Shown here piece after piece: positions 32,664 through 42,182 of a stretch of DNA of 64,000 nucleotides (positions are counted from its first letter, which is position 1; every line of letters begins with the position of its first letter). A program made the position numbers and the translations under genes. Origin of the DNA: Mycolicibacter sp. MU0102 (GTDB taxonomy: Bacteria > Actinomycetota > Actinomycetes > Mycobacteriales > Mycobacteriaceae); contig NZ_OY726398.1 in assembly GCF_963378105.1 (NCBI RefSeq), forward strand, positions 4,154,001-4,218,000. Reading direction: 5' to 3'. The notes below the pieces were generated by a model. That model did no database searches, was not told where the DNA came from, and saw only the letters and a program-made list of their open reading frames with translations.

Positions 32664-34661
32664 GTGGCGCCCGATGACCTACGCCGGCTGGCAGCGGCGC
32701 ACGGCGTAGCCACCGCCTATCGCAACGAACGGCGCGAGTTGGTGCAGGTGGATGCCGACGTCGTGGTCCAGATCCTGCGGCTGCTCGAAGTCGAGGCCGG
32801 CAGCGAAGCCGATCGTCGTGCCGAATTGGTCAGACTGGACGAACGCGAGCGTGCGGGGGTTTCGGCTCCCACGCTCGCCGTGCGGCTGACCGGGAGTGCC
32901 CTACCGTTCTCCGGGGCCGCCGCTCTGGTGAACGAAACCGGCGAACAAACGGTGGTGCGCGAGGAACTGCCCGCCGATCTGTCGCCGGGCTGGTATCAAC
33001 TTCACCTGCGCAATGGCCAGGAAGTCACGCTGGTGGCGGCTCCCGCCCGGGTGCCGCAGGCGCCGGTCGTATGGGGATGGATGCTGCAGCTCTATGCGTT
33101 GCGGTCCGCGCATTCGTGGGGCATCGGCGACCTGTCAGACCTTCGGGATTGGGTGGCCTGGACAGCAGCCGAGCACGGCGCCGGGGCGGTGCTGCTCAAT
33201 CCGCTGCACGCGCCGGGGCCGACGCATCCCGTGCAGCCGTCGCCGTATACGCCGTCGAGCCGGCAGTTCGCCAACCCGCTGGCCCTGCGCATCGAAGACC
33301 TCGACGCCTACCACCGTTGCGACCCGGACACCCGTTCGGAAGTCGATGCGCTGCGAGTCGCCGCGGACACCGCGAAGATCGACTACGACCTGGTCTGGGC
33401 GGCTAAACGCTCGGCCCTGGAGTTGCTCTGGCGTGCTGAAGGGCGGCCCGGCCCGCTCGACGAGGCGTCGGAGACCCGGGCGTTGCGTGACTGGGCGACC
33501 TACTGCGCGCTGGCCGAACGCCATGGCGGTCGGTGGTCGAGTTGGCCGGTGCCGCTGCACGATGCAACCGGCGCCGCGGTAGCGGCCGCGCGGCGGAAGC
33601 TTGCGCCGAGGGTCGCGTTTCATGCCTGGGTGCAGCAGCGCTGTGTGGAGCAACTGCTGGCGGTACAGCGCGCCGCCAAAGATTCCGGCATGGCGCTGGG
33701 CGTGCTGCACGACCTGGCAGTCGGCGTCGACGGCGATGGCGCCGATGCGTGGGCACTGGCCGACGTACTGGCCGTTGAGGCCAGTGTCGGCGCGCCCCCG
33801 GATACGTTCAGCCCTCGCGGGCAGGACTGGTCTCTACCGCCCTGGCGGCCAGACCGCCTGGCGGACACCGGCTACCAGGCGGTACGCGACATGCTGCGGG
33901 CCGTCCTGGCCCACGCGGACGGTGTGCGCATCGATCACGTCGCCGGCTTGTGGCGGCTGTGGTGGATCCCGCCTGGCGAGAGCCCCGATCGCGGCACCTA
34001 CGTCCACTACGACGCCGACGTCATGCTCGCGGTGCTGGCGCTGGAGGCGCATCGCGCCAACGCCGTGGTCATCGGCGAGGACCTGGGAACCGTCGAACCG
34101 GAAGTCACCCGCGCCCTGGCCGACAACGGAATGCTGGGCTGCGCGGTCTCCTGGTTCACCCGTGACGAATCGACGCCCAACCAGCCGTTGCTTGCACCGT
34201 CGGCGTGGCCTTCGCGAGTGGCTGCCAGCATTTCCACCCACGATCTGCCCACCGCAGCTGGATTCTTCCGCGGCGAGCACGTACGGGCCCGCGCCGAGCT
34301 GGGTCTGCTCGACGACGTGGCGGCCGCCCAAGGCGCCGCCGAACAGGAACGAGCCGAGTGGCTCGCCCTGCTGCGCTCGGAAGGTTTTCTTGAGCAGGAC
34401 GACATGACCCCGGAAGAACCGCAGATCATCGATGCCATGCACCGCTTTCTGGCGGCCACCCCGAGCCGGCTGAAGCTCCTCTCCCCCTACGACGTGCTGG
34501 CCGAGCCTTGTCAGCCCAACCTGCCGGGCACCGTCGATCAATATCCGAACTGGCGTCTGCCCCTGCCGGAGTCTCTTGAGCAGTTGCAGGCCGACCCGAG
34601 GATCGCCCGCACCGCGGCGTTCTTCTCACCCGATCAAGGTCACCAATCGTCTGCCAGGTAA
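32664..34661 (+). CDS. malQ: 4-alpha-glucanotransferase MalQ
   Basis: This 665-residue GH77 enzyme has a mycobacterial-type N-terminal extension (about 1-140) before the barrel, which includes SAHSWGIGDLSDLRDW and HAPGPTHPVQPSPYTPSSR. The catalytic segments are RIDHVAGLWRLWWIP (nucleophile Asp), VIGEDLGTVEPEV (acid Glu) and STHDLPTAAGFF. MalQ disproportionates maltodextrins and lets maltose enter or leave longer glucans. It starts at GTG 32664 without a clear ribosome-binding site. It heads malQ-treS-mak, with a 30-bp gap to treS. Confidence 0.92.
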   Translation: MAPDDLRRLAAAHGVATAYRNERRELVQVDADVVVQILRLLEVEAGSEADRRAELVRLDERERAGVSAPTLAVRLTGSALPFSGAAALVNETGEQTVVREELPADLSPGWYQLHLRNGQEVTLVAAPARVPQAPVVWGWMLQLYALRSAHSWGIGDLSDLRDWVAWTAAEHGAGAVLLNPLHAPGPTHPVQPSPYTPSSRQFANPLALRIEDLDAYHRCDPDTRSEVDALRVAADTAKIDYDLVWAAKRSALELLWRAEGRPGPLDEASETRALRDWATYCALAERHGGRWSSWPVPLHDATGAAVAAARRKLAPRVAFHAWVQQRCVEQLLAVQRAAKDSGMALGVLHDLAVGVDGDGADAWALADVLAVEASVGAPPDTFSPRGQDWSLPPWRPDRLADTGYQAVRDMLRAVLAHADGVRIDHVAGLWRLWWIPPGESPDRGTYVHYDADVMLAVLALEAHRANAVVIGEDLGTVEPEVTRALADNGMLGCAVSWFTRDESTPNQPLLAPSAWPSRVAASISTHDLPTAAGFFRGEHVRARAELGLLDDVAAAQGAAEQERAEWLALLRSEGFLEQDDMTPEEPQIIDAMHRFLAATPSRLKLLSPYDVLAEPCQPNLPGTVDQYPNWRLPLPESLEQLQADPRIARTAAFFSPDQGHQSSAR

Positions 34662-34691
34662 TCACGTCCGGAATGGGGTACATGTCGAGAT

Positions 34692-36512
34692 ATGGCCATC
34701 GACGCTGACGACGAATTTGGTCAGGACCTAGACCCGGGGGCGGGTAGCCATGTCGAGGACGGGATCGTCGAGCACCCGAGCGCGGACGACTTCGGCGATG
34801 CCGCGGCCCTGCCCGCGGATCCCGTCTGGTTCAAGCGAGCGGTGTTCTACGAGGTGCTGGTCCGGGCGTTCTACGACTCCAACGGGGACGGCATCGGCGA
34901 CCTGCGCGGCCTGACCGAGCAGCTGGACTATCTGCAGTGGCTCGGCGTCGACTGTCTGTGGCTACCGCCGTTCTACGACTCGCCGCTGCGTGATGGCGGC
35001 TATGACATCCGGGATTTCTACAAGGTGCTGCCGGAGTTCGGCACGGTCGATGACTTCGTCGAGCTGCTCGACGCGGCGCACCGGCGCGGCATCCGGGTCA
35101 TCACGGACCTGGTGATGAACCACACCTCCGACAGCCACCCCTGGTTTCAACAGTCGCGGCAAGACCCGGACGGCCCCCACGGCGACTACTACGTGTGGAG
35201 TGACACCAGCGAACGGTACGCCGATGCCCGAATCATCTTCGTCGACACCGAGGAGTCCAACTGGACGTTCGACGCGGTACGCAAGCAGTTCTATTGGCAC
35301 CGGTTCTTCTCCCACCAGCCCGACCTGAACTACGACAACCCGGCGGTGCAAGAGGCCATGATCGACGTGCTGCGGTTCTGGCTGAACCTCGGCATCGACG
35401 GGTTTCGCTTGGACGCGGTGCCGTACCTGTTCGAAAGAGAGGGCACCAACTGCGAAAACCTGCCCGAGACACATGATTTCCTGAAACGCTGCCGCAAGGT
35501 GGTCGACGACGAGTTCCCCGGCAGGGTTCTGCTGGCCGAAGCCAATCAATGGCCCACGGATGTGGTCGAATACTTCGGCGATCCCGACACCGGCGGCGAT
35601 GAATGCCACATGGCATTCCACTTCCCGCTGATGCCACGCATTTTCATGGCGGTACGGCGCGAGTCACGCTTCCCGATTTCGGAGATCATGGCGCAGACGC
35701 CACCGATACCTCACCTGGCGCAATGGGGAATCTTCCTGCGTAACCACGACGAACTGACCCTGGAGATGGTCACCGACGACGAGCGCGACTACATGTACGC
35801 CGAATACGCGAAAGACCCGCGGATGAAGGCGAATGTGGGAATCCGGCGCCGACTGGCCCCACTGCTGGACAAGGACCGCAACCAGATCGAACTGTTCACC
35901 GCGCTTTTGCTGTCGCTACCCGGATCCCCGATCCTCTACTACGGTGACGAGATAGGAATGGGCGACATCATCTGGTTGGGCGACCGCGACGCGGTGCGCA
36001 CCCCGATGCAGTGGACACCCGACCGCAACGCGGGCTTCTCCACCGCGAACCCCGGCCGCCTTTACCTGCCGCCCATTCAAGACGCGGTCTACGGCCATCA
36101 GTCCGTCAACGTCGAATCGCAGCGCGACACCTCCACGTCGTTGCTCAACTGGACCCGCACGATGCTCGCCATTCGACGCCGGTATGAAGCCTTCGCCCTC
36201 GGCGGATTCCGCGAACTGGGCGGGTCCAATCCGTCGGTGCTGGCCTACGTGCGAGAGATGGTGCCAGAGACCTCCGGCGGCGACGGGAGCGTCCAGGGGG
36301 ACACGGTCTTATGTGTCAACAACCTGTCCCGGTTTCCCCAGCCGATCGAATTGAACCTGCAGCACTGGGACGGCCACATACCGGTGGAACTCACCGGTTC
36401 GGTGGAGTTTCCGCGAATCGGAAAACTGCCCTACCTACTCACGCTGCCCGGGCACGGCTTCTACTGGTTTCAGCTGTGCGAGCCATGCGAGCCGAGGGAG
36501 GACATGCCATGA
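34692..36512 (+). CDS. treS: trehalose synthase / trehalose-maltose isomerase TreS
   Basis: This 606-residue GH13_16 enzyme has an acidic N-terminal extension of about 43 residues, then FYEVLVRAFYDSNGDGIGDL, the nucleophile Asp241 (GIDGFRLDAVPYLF), the acid Glu283 (LLAEANQWP) and His352-Asp353 (RNHDELTLE). TreS interconverts trehalose and maltose; in the GlgE pathway it passes maltose to Mak. Its stop overlaps the mak start (ATGA), fitting the known TreS-Mak complex. The ATG at 34692 lacks an evident Shine-Dalgarno site, so a slightly later start is possible. Confidence 0.95.
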   Translation: MAIDADDEFGQDLDPGAGSHVEDGIVEHPSADDFGDAAALPADPVWFKRAVFYEVLVRAFYDSNGDGIGDLRGLTEQLDYLQWLGVDCLWLPPFYDSPLRDGGYDIRDFYKVLPEFGTVDDFVELLDAAHRRGIRVITDLVMNHTSDSHPWFQQSRQDPDGPHGDYYVWSDTSERYADARIIFVDTEESNWTFDAVRKQFYWHRFFSHQPDLNYDNPAVQEAMIDVLRFWLNLGIDGFRLDAVPYLFEREGTNCENLPETHDFLKRCRKVVDDEFPGRVLLAEANQWPTDVVEYFGDPDTGGDECHMAFHFPLMPRIFMAVRRESRFPISEIMAQTPPIPHLAQWGIFLRNHDELTLEMVTDDERDYMYAEYAKDPRMKANVGIRRRLAPLLDKDRNQIELFTALLLSLPGSPILYYGDEIGMGDIIWLGDRDAVRTPMQWTPDRNAGFSTANPGRLYLPPIQDAVYGHQSVNVESQRDTSTSLLNWTRTMLAIRRRYEAFALGGFRELGGSNPSVLAYVREMVPETSGGDGSVQGDTVLCVNNLSRFPQPIELNLQHWDGHIPVELTGSVEFPRIGKLPYLLTLPGHGFYWFQLCEPCEPREDMP

Positions 36513-37861
36513 CTGGTGGCACCGGCGAACCAGCAGGCCTGCCGTGGGCGGAATGGCTACCGACCCGACGCTGGTATGCGGGACGGAATAGGCAACTGGC
36601 GCAGGCAGATCCCTTCCTGGCGGTAGAGCTCGGGGGCGGATTGCAGCTGGTGCTGATCGACGTCGGCTACACCGACGGCACCGCCGATCGCTACCAGGTG
36701 ATAGTCAGCTGGGACATTGATCTGGCACCGGAGTACGCCCAGATCGCGACGATCGGAACCCACGCGGGCCATACCGCCTCCGACGCACTATATGACGCTT
36801 CGGCAATCCGAGTGTTGTTGTCACTGATCGATTCATCAGCCCAGCGGGGCGACGTCACATTCACTCCCGAGCCGGGGGTAACGCTGCCGGTTCGCGCCGA
36901 TTCGCGCGTATCAGAAGCCGAGCAGAGCAACACCAGCGTTATCGTCGAGGAAGAAGTGGTCCTCAAGGTGTTCCGCCGAATCAGAGATGGGATCAATCCG
37001 GACATCGAACTCAACGCAGCGCTGGGCCGAGCCGCCAACCCCCACGTGCCGCGACTGTTCGGCTCTTACCAGATTGAGTTGCCGGGCGACTCCGGCGTGC
37101 TGCCCTACGCGCTGGGCATGGTCAGCGAATACGCGATGAACTCCGCCGAGGGCTGGGCGATGGCCACCGCGAGCGTGCGCGACCTGTTCGCCGAAGCCGA
37201 TCTGTACGCCCATGAAGTGGGCGGCGACTTCGCCGGCGAGTCGTACCGACTCGGCGAGGCTGTCGCATCGGTGCACCGGTCCCTTGCCGACACCTTGGGG
37301 ACTTCGCAGTCGGTCTTCCCTGCCGATGCGCTGTTGTCGCGATTGTCGGCGACCGCGAAGACCGTGCCCGAAGTACGCCCCCACCTGTCGGCTATCGAAG
37401 AGCGATTCGCCGCACTCGCCGGTGAGGCCATCACGGTGCAACGAGTCCACGGCGACCTGCATCTGGGCCAGGTGCTGCGCACCCCGAACGGGTGGCTGCT
37501 GATCGACTTCGAAGGCGAGCCCGGCGCACCGTTGTCGGAACGTCGCAGGCCGGACTCGCCGCTGCGCGATGTCGCCGGCGTACTGCGGTCCTACGACTAC
37601 GCCGCGTACGGGAAACTGGCCGACCTGTCGCGAGACGGCCAAGACCGGCAACTGGCCACCCGGGCCCGTGAGTGGCTGGACCGTTGTCGCAGCGCCTTCT
37701 GTGAAGGCTACGGGGCGGAGTCCGGCACCGACCCACGTGATCACGCAACGCTGCTGGCCGCCTACGAATTGGACAAGGCGGTTTACGAGGCCGGCTACGA
37801 GGCCCGTCACCGGCCCGCCTGGCTACCGATTCCGCTGCGGGCGCTGAGTCGACTCAGCTAG
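36509..37861 (+). CDS. mak: maltokinase Mak (Pep2)
   Basis: This 450-residue kinase of aminoglycoside-phosphotransferase fold has the N-terminal cap WLPTRRWYAGRNR, the catalytic loop VHGDLHLGQVL and the metal-binding LLIDFEGEPGAPL. Mak phosphorylates maltose to maltose-1-phosphate, the donor for GlgE. The start ATG 36509 overlaps the treS stop; an in-frame ATG further upstream (36311) lies inside treS and is not used. Its end overlaps the convergent glgB by 8 bp. Length is close to that of Mtb Rv0127. Confidence 0.95.
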   Translation: MTGGTGEPAGLPWAEWLPTRRWYAGRNRQLAQADPFLAVELGGGLQLVLIDVGYTDGTADRYQVIVSWDIDLAPEYAQIATIGTHAGHTASDALYDASAIRVLLSLIDSSAQRGDVTFTPEPGVTLPVRADSRVSEAEQSNTSVIVEEEVVLKVFRRIRDGINPDIELNAALGRAANPHVPRLFGSYQIELPGDSGVLPYALGMVSEYAMNSAEGWAMATASVRDLFAEADLYAHEVGGDFAGESYRLGEAVASVHRSLADTLGTSQSVFPADALLSRLSATAKTVPEVRPHLSAIEERFAALAGEAITVQRVHGDLHLGQVLRTPNGWLLIDFEGEPGAPLSERRRPDSPLRDVAGVLRSYDYAAYGKLADLSRDGQDRQLATRAREWLDRCRSAFCEGYGAESGTDPRDHATLLAAYELDKAVYEAGYEARHRPAWLPIPLRALSRLS

Positions 37862-40070
37862 CGGGATCGGGTTCCAGCCACAACGCCGACAGTGGCGGCA
37901 GCACCAGCACCGCAGAGGCCGGGCGACCGTGACGTGGCTCGTCGACGGCGTCGACGCCACCGAAATTGCCTGCGCCACCGCCGTTGTAATCGACGGCATC
38001 GGTATTGAGTATCTCGCGCCACCGGCCCGCGAACGGCAGGCCGAGGTGGTAGTCGGTATGGGTCACACCGGAGAAGTTGAACACCGCCGCCAGCACCGAT
38101 CCGTCCGACGCGTAACGCAGGAAGCTCAGCACATTGTTGGCGGAGTCGTTGGCGTCGATCCAGGAATAGCCGGCCGGGTTGATGTCTTCGCTCCACAGCG
38201 CGGGACGGCTGCGGTAGACGGAATTGAGATCGCGTGCCAGGCACTGAATTCCCGCGGAGAAGCCGTCCTGCCCTCCCGAAGAGTCGAGCTGGAACCAGTC
38301 CAACCCGCGCTCCTCGGACCATTCGGCACGCTGACCGAACTCCTGGCCCATGAACAGCAGCTGCTTTCCGGGATGCGCCCACTGGTAGGCCAGCAGACTG
38401 CGCACCCCGGCCGCCTTGGCATGGTCGTCACCGGGCATGCGGCTCCACAGCGTGCCCTTGCCGTGCACCACTTCGTCATGGCTGATCGGCAGCACGAAGT
38501 TCTCGCTGTAGGCATAGAGCATCGAGAAGGTCATCTCGTGGTGATGGAAGGAACGGTGCACCGGATCGTGGCCGAGGTAGGCGAGGGTGTCGTGCATCCA
38601 ACCCATGTTCCACTTCATCGAAAATCCCAGTCCACCAAGGCTGGTCGGCCTCGACACGCCGGGCCACGAAGTCGATTCTTCGGCAATGGTGACGATACCG
38701 AGCGCCGATTTATGTGCGGTGGCGTTCATCTCCTGCAGGAACTGCACCGCCTCCAGGTTCTCGCGACCGCCGTAGACGTTGGGCGTCCAGCCGCCCTGGG
38801 GTCGCGAGTAGTCCAGATAGAGCATCGATGCCACGGCGTCCACTCGTAACCCGTCGATGTGGAATTCCAGCAGCCAGTACAGCGCGTTGGCCACCAGAAA
38901 GTTGCGCACCTCAGGTCGGCCGAAGTCGAACACATAGGTTCCCCAGTCGAGTTGCTCACCGCGTCGCGGATCGGCGTGCTCATACAGCGGGGTGCCGTCG
39001 AACCGGCCCAACGCCCAGGCGTCTTTCGGAAAGTGCGCCGGCACCCAGTCCACGATGACTCCGATGCCGGCGCGGTGCAGCGCATCGACCAAGTAACGGA
39101 AATCGTCGGGCGTGCCGAAACGCGCGGTCGGCGCGTAGTACGAGGTCACCTGATAGCCCCACGATCCGCCGAACGGGTGCTCGGCAACCGGTAGCAGCTC
39201 GATGTGGGTGAACCCTTGCTCCACAACGTAGTCCGTCAGCTCGGTGGCAAGCTGCCGATAGCTCAGCCCAGGCCGCCAGGACCCGAGGTGCACTTCGTAG
39301 ATGCTCATCGCTTCGAACGCCGGATTCGCGGTGGCCCGCCGATTCATCCAGTCGCTGTCGCTCCAGGTGTAGCGACTGGTAGCTACGCGTGAGGCAGTGT
39401 GCGGCGGGGTTTCGGCCGCGAACGCCATCGGGTCAGCCCGCTCGGTGACCACATCGTCTGCGCCGTGAACCCGGAACTTGTACAGGCCGTCGACCGGAAA
39501 CCCCGGCCAGAACAGTTCCCACACACCGGAAGAGCCGAGTGCCCGCATGGGTGCTCCGATACCGTCCCAGCCGGTGGCGTCACTGATCAAACCTATTCCC
39601 TTGGCGTTGGGCGCCCACACCGCGAATGACACACCGGTCACCGTCCCGTCCGGGGTGGTGAACGTGCGCGGATGGGCGCCAAGGGCGTCCCACAGCCGTT
39701 CGTGCCGCCCCTCTCCGAACAGGTGCAGGTCGATCTCGCCCAGCGTCGGCAGAAAGCGATACCCATCGGCCACCACGTGCGGTTCCGCGGCACCGGGATA
39801 GTCGATCTGCAGCCGATAGTCGATCAGGCCCGCGAAGGGCAGTGTCGCGGCAAACAACCCGTTGCCCAGGTGTTGCATCGGGATCCGGTCACCGCCCACC
39901 AGAACCGCCACCGCACTCGCGCCCGGGCGCAGGGCTCTGATCACGCTGCTTTCACCGTTGTCGTGGGCGCCCAGGATCGCGTGCGGGTCGTAGTGCACGC
40001 CGGACATCAGCCGATCGAGGTCCTCGGGGTTCACCTGAAGCTCACTGGGTGGGTGCTTGATTCGGGTCAT
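37854..40070 (-). CDS. glgB: 1,4-alpha-glucan branching enzyme GlgB
   Basis: This 738-residue GH13_9 branching enzyme has two N-terminal beta-sandwich domains (N1 about 1-105, CBM48 about 106-225) and a barrel with nucleophile Asp411 (HIDGLRVDAVASML) and acid Glu464 (TIAEESTSWP). It also has the branching-enzyme segment GGSWGYQVTSYYAPT. GlgB adds alpha-1,6 branches to the chains extended by GlgE. GGAGGTGA lies 7 nt before the ATG, within the end of glgE, so the two are co-expressed. The N1 domain is of the long mycobacterial type. Confidence 0.96.
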   Translation of the reverse strand: MTRIKHPPSELQVNPEDLDRLMSGVHYDPHAILGAHDNGESSVIRALRPGASAVAVLVGGDRIPMQHLGNGLFAATLPFAGLIDYRLQIDYPGAAEPHVVADGYRFLPTLGEIDLHLFGEGRHERLWDALGAHPRTFTTPDGTVTGVSFAVWAPNAKGIGLISDATGWDGIGAPMRALGSSGVWELFWPGFPVDGLYKFRVHGADDVVTERADPMAFAAETPPHTASRVATSRYTWSDSDWMNRRATANPAFEAMSIYEVHLGSWRPGLSYRQLATELTDYVVEQGFTHIELLPVAEHPFGGSWGYQVTSYYAPTARFGTPDDFRYLVDALHRAGIGVIVDWVPAHFPKDAWALGRFDGTPLYEHADPRRGEQLDWGTYVFDFGRPEVRNFLVANALYWLLEFHIDGLRVDAVASMLYLDYSRPQGGWTPNVYGGRENLEAVQFLQEMNATAHKSALGIVTIAEESTSWPGVSRPTSLGGLGFSMKWNMGWMHDTLAYLGHDPVHRSFHHHEMTFSMLYAYSENFVLPISHDEVVHGKGTLWSRMPGDDHAKAAGVRSLLAYQWAHPGKQLLFMGQEFGQRAEWSEERGLDWFQLDSSGGQDGFSAGIQCLARDLNSVYRSRPALWSEDINPAGYSWIDANDSANNVLSFLRYASDGSVLAAVFNFSGVTHTDYHLGLPFAGRWREILNTDAVDYNGGGAGNFGGVDAVDEPRHGRPASAVLVLPPLSALWLEPDPAS

Positions 40071-40077
40071 CGGGTCT

Positions 40078-42090
40078 TCACCTCCGATGCAGCAGCTCGG
40101 TTCGCGCGGGTGTACTCATCTCCGGCATGTTGATGATGTGGGCGACCGCCCGGCTCGGGTCGAGTCGCACGTAATTGTCCTGCCCCCATTGGTATTCCTC
40201 CCCGCTGATCTCGTCACGCACCCAGAACCGCTCGTAGGGCTCCATACCCAGCGCCGTCATGTCCAGCGACAACGTCGCTTCCTCGGCGGCGAACGCGTTC
40301 AGCGTCACCACCACCAGCACGGTGTCACCGCTGGCCGGATCGAACTTGCTGTAGGCCAACAGCGCGTCGTTGTCGACGTGATGGAAATGCAGGGTGCGCA
40401 GTTGCTGCAGGGCAGGGTGCCGGCGGCGAATGGCGTTGAGCGCAGCGATGAACGGCTCCAGCGATCTGCCCTCGCGGCGCGCGGCGGCGAAATCGCGCGG
40501 TCGCAGTTCGTACTTCTCTGAGTTCAGGTACTCTTCGCTTCCCTCGTGCAGCGCCTCGTGTTCGAACAACTCATAGCCGGAGTACACCCCCCAGGAGGGG
40601 CCCATCGTCGCGGCCAGTACCGCCCGAATGGCGAACATGCCGGGGCCGTGATGCTGCAGACTGGCGTGCAAGATATCCGGCGTGTTGACGAACAGGTTGG
40701 GGCGGCGAAAGTCCGCGAATTCGGCGATCTCTTCGCCGAATTCGACGAGTTCGGCCTTGGACGTTCGCCAGGTGAAGTAGGTGTAAGACTGGGTGAAGCC
40801 GAGCTTGGCCAGGCCGTACTGCCGCGCCGGCGGGGTGAAGGCCTCTGACAGGAACAGCACATCGGGATCGGTGGCCTTCACCTTCGTGATCAACCATGCC
40901 CAGAACCCAGGCGGTTTGGTATGGGGGTTGTCAACCCGAAATATTGTGACCCCGTGCGAGATCCAGAACTGCACCACCCGATGCACCTCGGCGTACAGGC
41001 CGGCGGGATCGTTGTCGAAATTCAACGGGTAGATATCTTGGTATTTCTTCGGCGGATTCTCCGCGTAGGCGATTGTCCCGTCCGGTAACTCGGTGAACCA
41101 CTGACGGTGTTGACGTGCCCATGGATGATCCGGGGCGCACTGCAACGCCAGATCCAAGGCGACCTCCAGGCCGAGTTCGCCGGCGCTGGCAACGAATTGG
41201 TCGAAGTCATCGAGTGTTCCTAAGTCGGGGTGTACCGCGTCGTGGCCGCCCTCGTCGCTGCCGATCGCCCATGGCGACCCGACGTCGCCGGATTCGGCCA
41301 CCGCGGCATTGTTGCGGCCCTTTCGGTGCACCTTTCCGATCGGGTGGATCGGCGGCAGATACACCACGTCGAATCCCATCTCGGCGATCCGCGGCAGCGC
41401 CGACGCCGCGGTGGCCAGCGTGCCGTGCACCGGAGCGCCCGCGCTGTCCCATCCGCCGGTGGAGCGCGGAAACATTTCGTACCAGGCGCTGAAACGCGCT
41501 AATGGCCGATCCACCCAGACCCGATACTGCTGCCCGCGAGTGAGCAGGTCACGCAGCGGGTAGCAGGTGACCAGCTGAGAGATCTCGTCGGACAATGCCG
41601 GCGCCACGCGAACCATCGGGTCTCCCGGATCGCGCAACGCCGAAGCCGCCGCCACGACGGGCTCTCGCTCGCTGCGGGGCATCGCCGCAGCGGCACGGTC
41701 CAGCAGCTCGGCGCCGATCAGCAGATCGTTGGACAGCTCGGCCTCGCCCTGGCCGGCGTCCAGCTTGGCAACCAGCGCGTCACGCCAGGTGCGGATCGAA
41801 TCGGTCCAGCCGTCGACCCGAAATGCCCACATTCCGGTCTGGTCGGGAACGAACTGGCCATGAAGGACGTACGGCTCGTCGCCCTCGCGCATCGGAAGCA
41901 GCGCCGGCCCTATTCGGCAGGAGTCCGCACTGCCGAGACAGCACACCACCAAAGTCGCCGCGACCACTTCGTGTCCGTCACGCCACACCGCAGCGCGGAC
42001 CGGCACGGTCTCCCCGACCACTGCCTTGGCGGGTTGCCTGCCGCAGGACACAACCGGCGTAACGCCATCGACCACGATTCGGCCCGGCAC
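40078..42090 (-). CDS. glgE: alpha-1,4-glucan:maltose-1-phosphate maltosyltransferase GlgE
   Basis: This 670-residue GH13_3 enzyme has an N-terminal beta-sandwich/dimerisation region (about 1-200) and the family-specific segments FSAWYEMFPRS and PPIHPIGKVHRKGRNN. The nucleophile is Asp387 (FRVDNPHTKPP) and the acid Glu416 (FLSEAFTPP). GlgE transfers maltosyl units from maltose-1-phosphate onto alpha-1,4 glucans. It starts at GTG 42090 and is followed 7 nt later by glgB. A 92-bp gap containing the palindrome GGGTACCC (42126-42133) separates it from the fadE34 stop and probably holds its promoter. Confidence 0.96.
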   Translation of the reverse strand: MPGRIVVDGVTPVVSCGRQPAKAVVGETVPVRAAVWRDGHEVVAATLVVCCLGSADSCRIGPALLPMREGDEPYVLHGQFVPDQTGMWAFRVDGWTDSIRTWRDALVAKLDAGQGEAELSNDLLIGAELLDRAAAAMPRSEREPVVAAASALRDPGDPMVRVAPALSDEISQLVTCYPLRDLLTRGQQYRVWVDRPLARFSAWYEMFPRSTGGWDSAGAPVHGTLATAASALPRIAEMGFDVVYLPPIHPIGKVHRKGRNNAAVAESGDVGSPWAIGSDEGGHDAVHPDLGTLDDFDQFVASAGELGLEVALDLALQCAPDHPWARQHRQWFTELPDGTIAYAENPPKKYQDIYPLNFDNDPAGLYAEVHRVVQFWISHGVTIFRVDNPHTKPPGFWAWLITKVKATDPDVLFLSEAFTPPARQYGLAKLGFTQSYTYFTWRTSKAELVEFGEEIAEFADFRRPNLFVNTPDILHASLQHHGPGMFAIRAVLAATMGPSWGVYSGYELFEHEALHEGSEEYLNSEKYELRPRDFAAARREGRSLEPFIAALNAIRRRHPALQQLRTLHFHHVDNDALLAYSKFDPASGDTVLVVVTLNAFAAEEATLSLDMTALGMEPYERFWVRDEISGEEYQWGQDNYVRLDPSRAVAHIINMPEMSTPARTELLHRR

Positions 42091-42182
42091 CCAGCACTCC
42101 GTTCGTCGGCAGCGATTCCGACAGTGGGTACCCGCGGCGACGGAAAGCTACGCGAGGCGAAGAACGGCGCGACAGTGGACAG

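Noticed and set aside
42126..42133. GGGTACCC as a terminator or operator upstream of glgE
   Set aside because: It is an 8-bp self-palindrome without loop or extension, which is expected by chance in GC-rich DNA.
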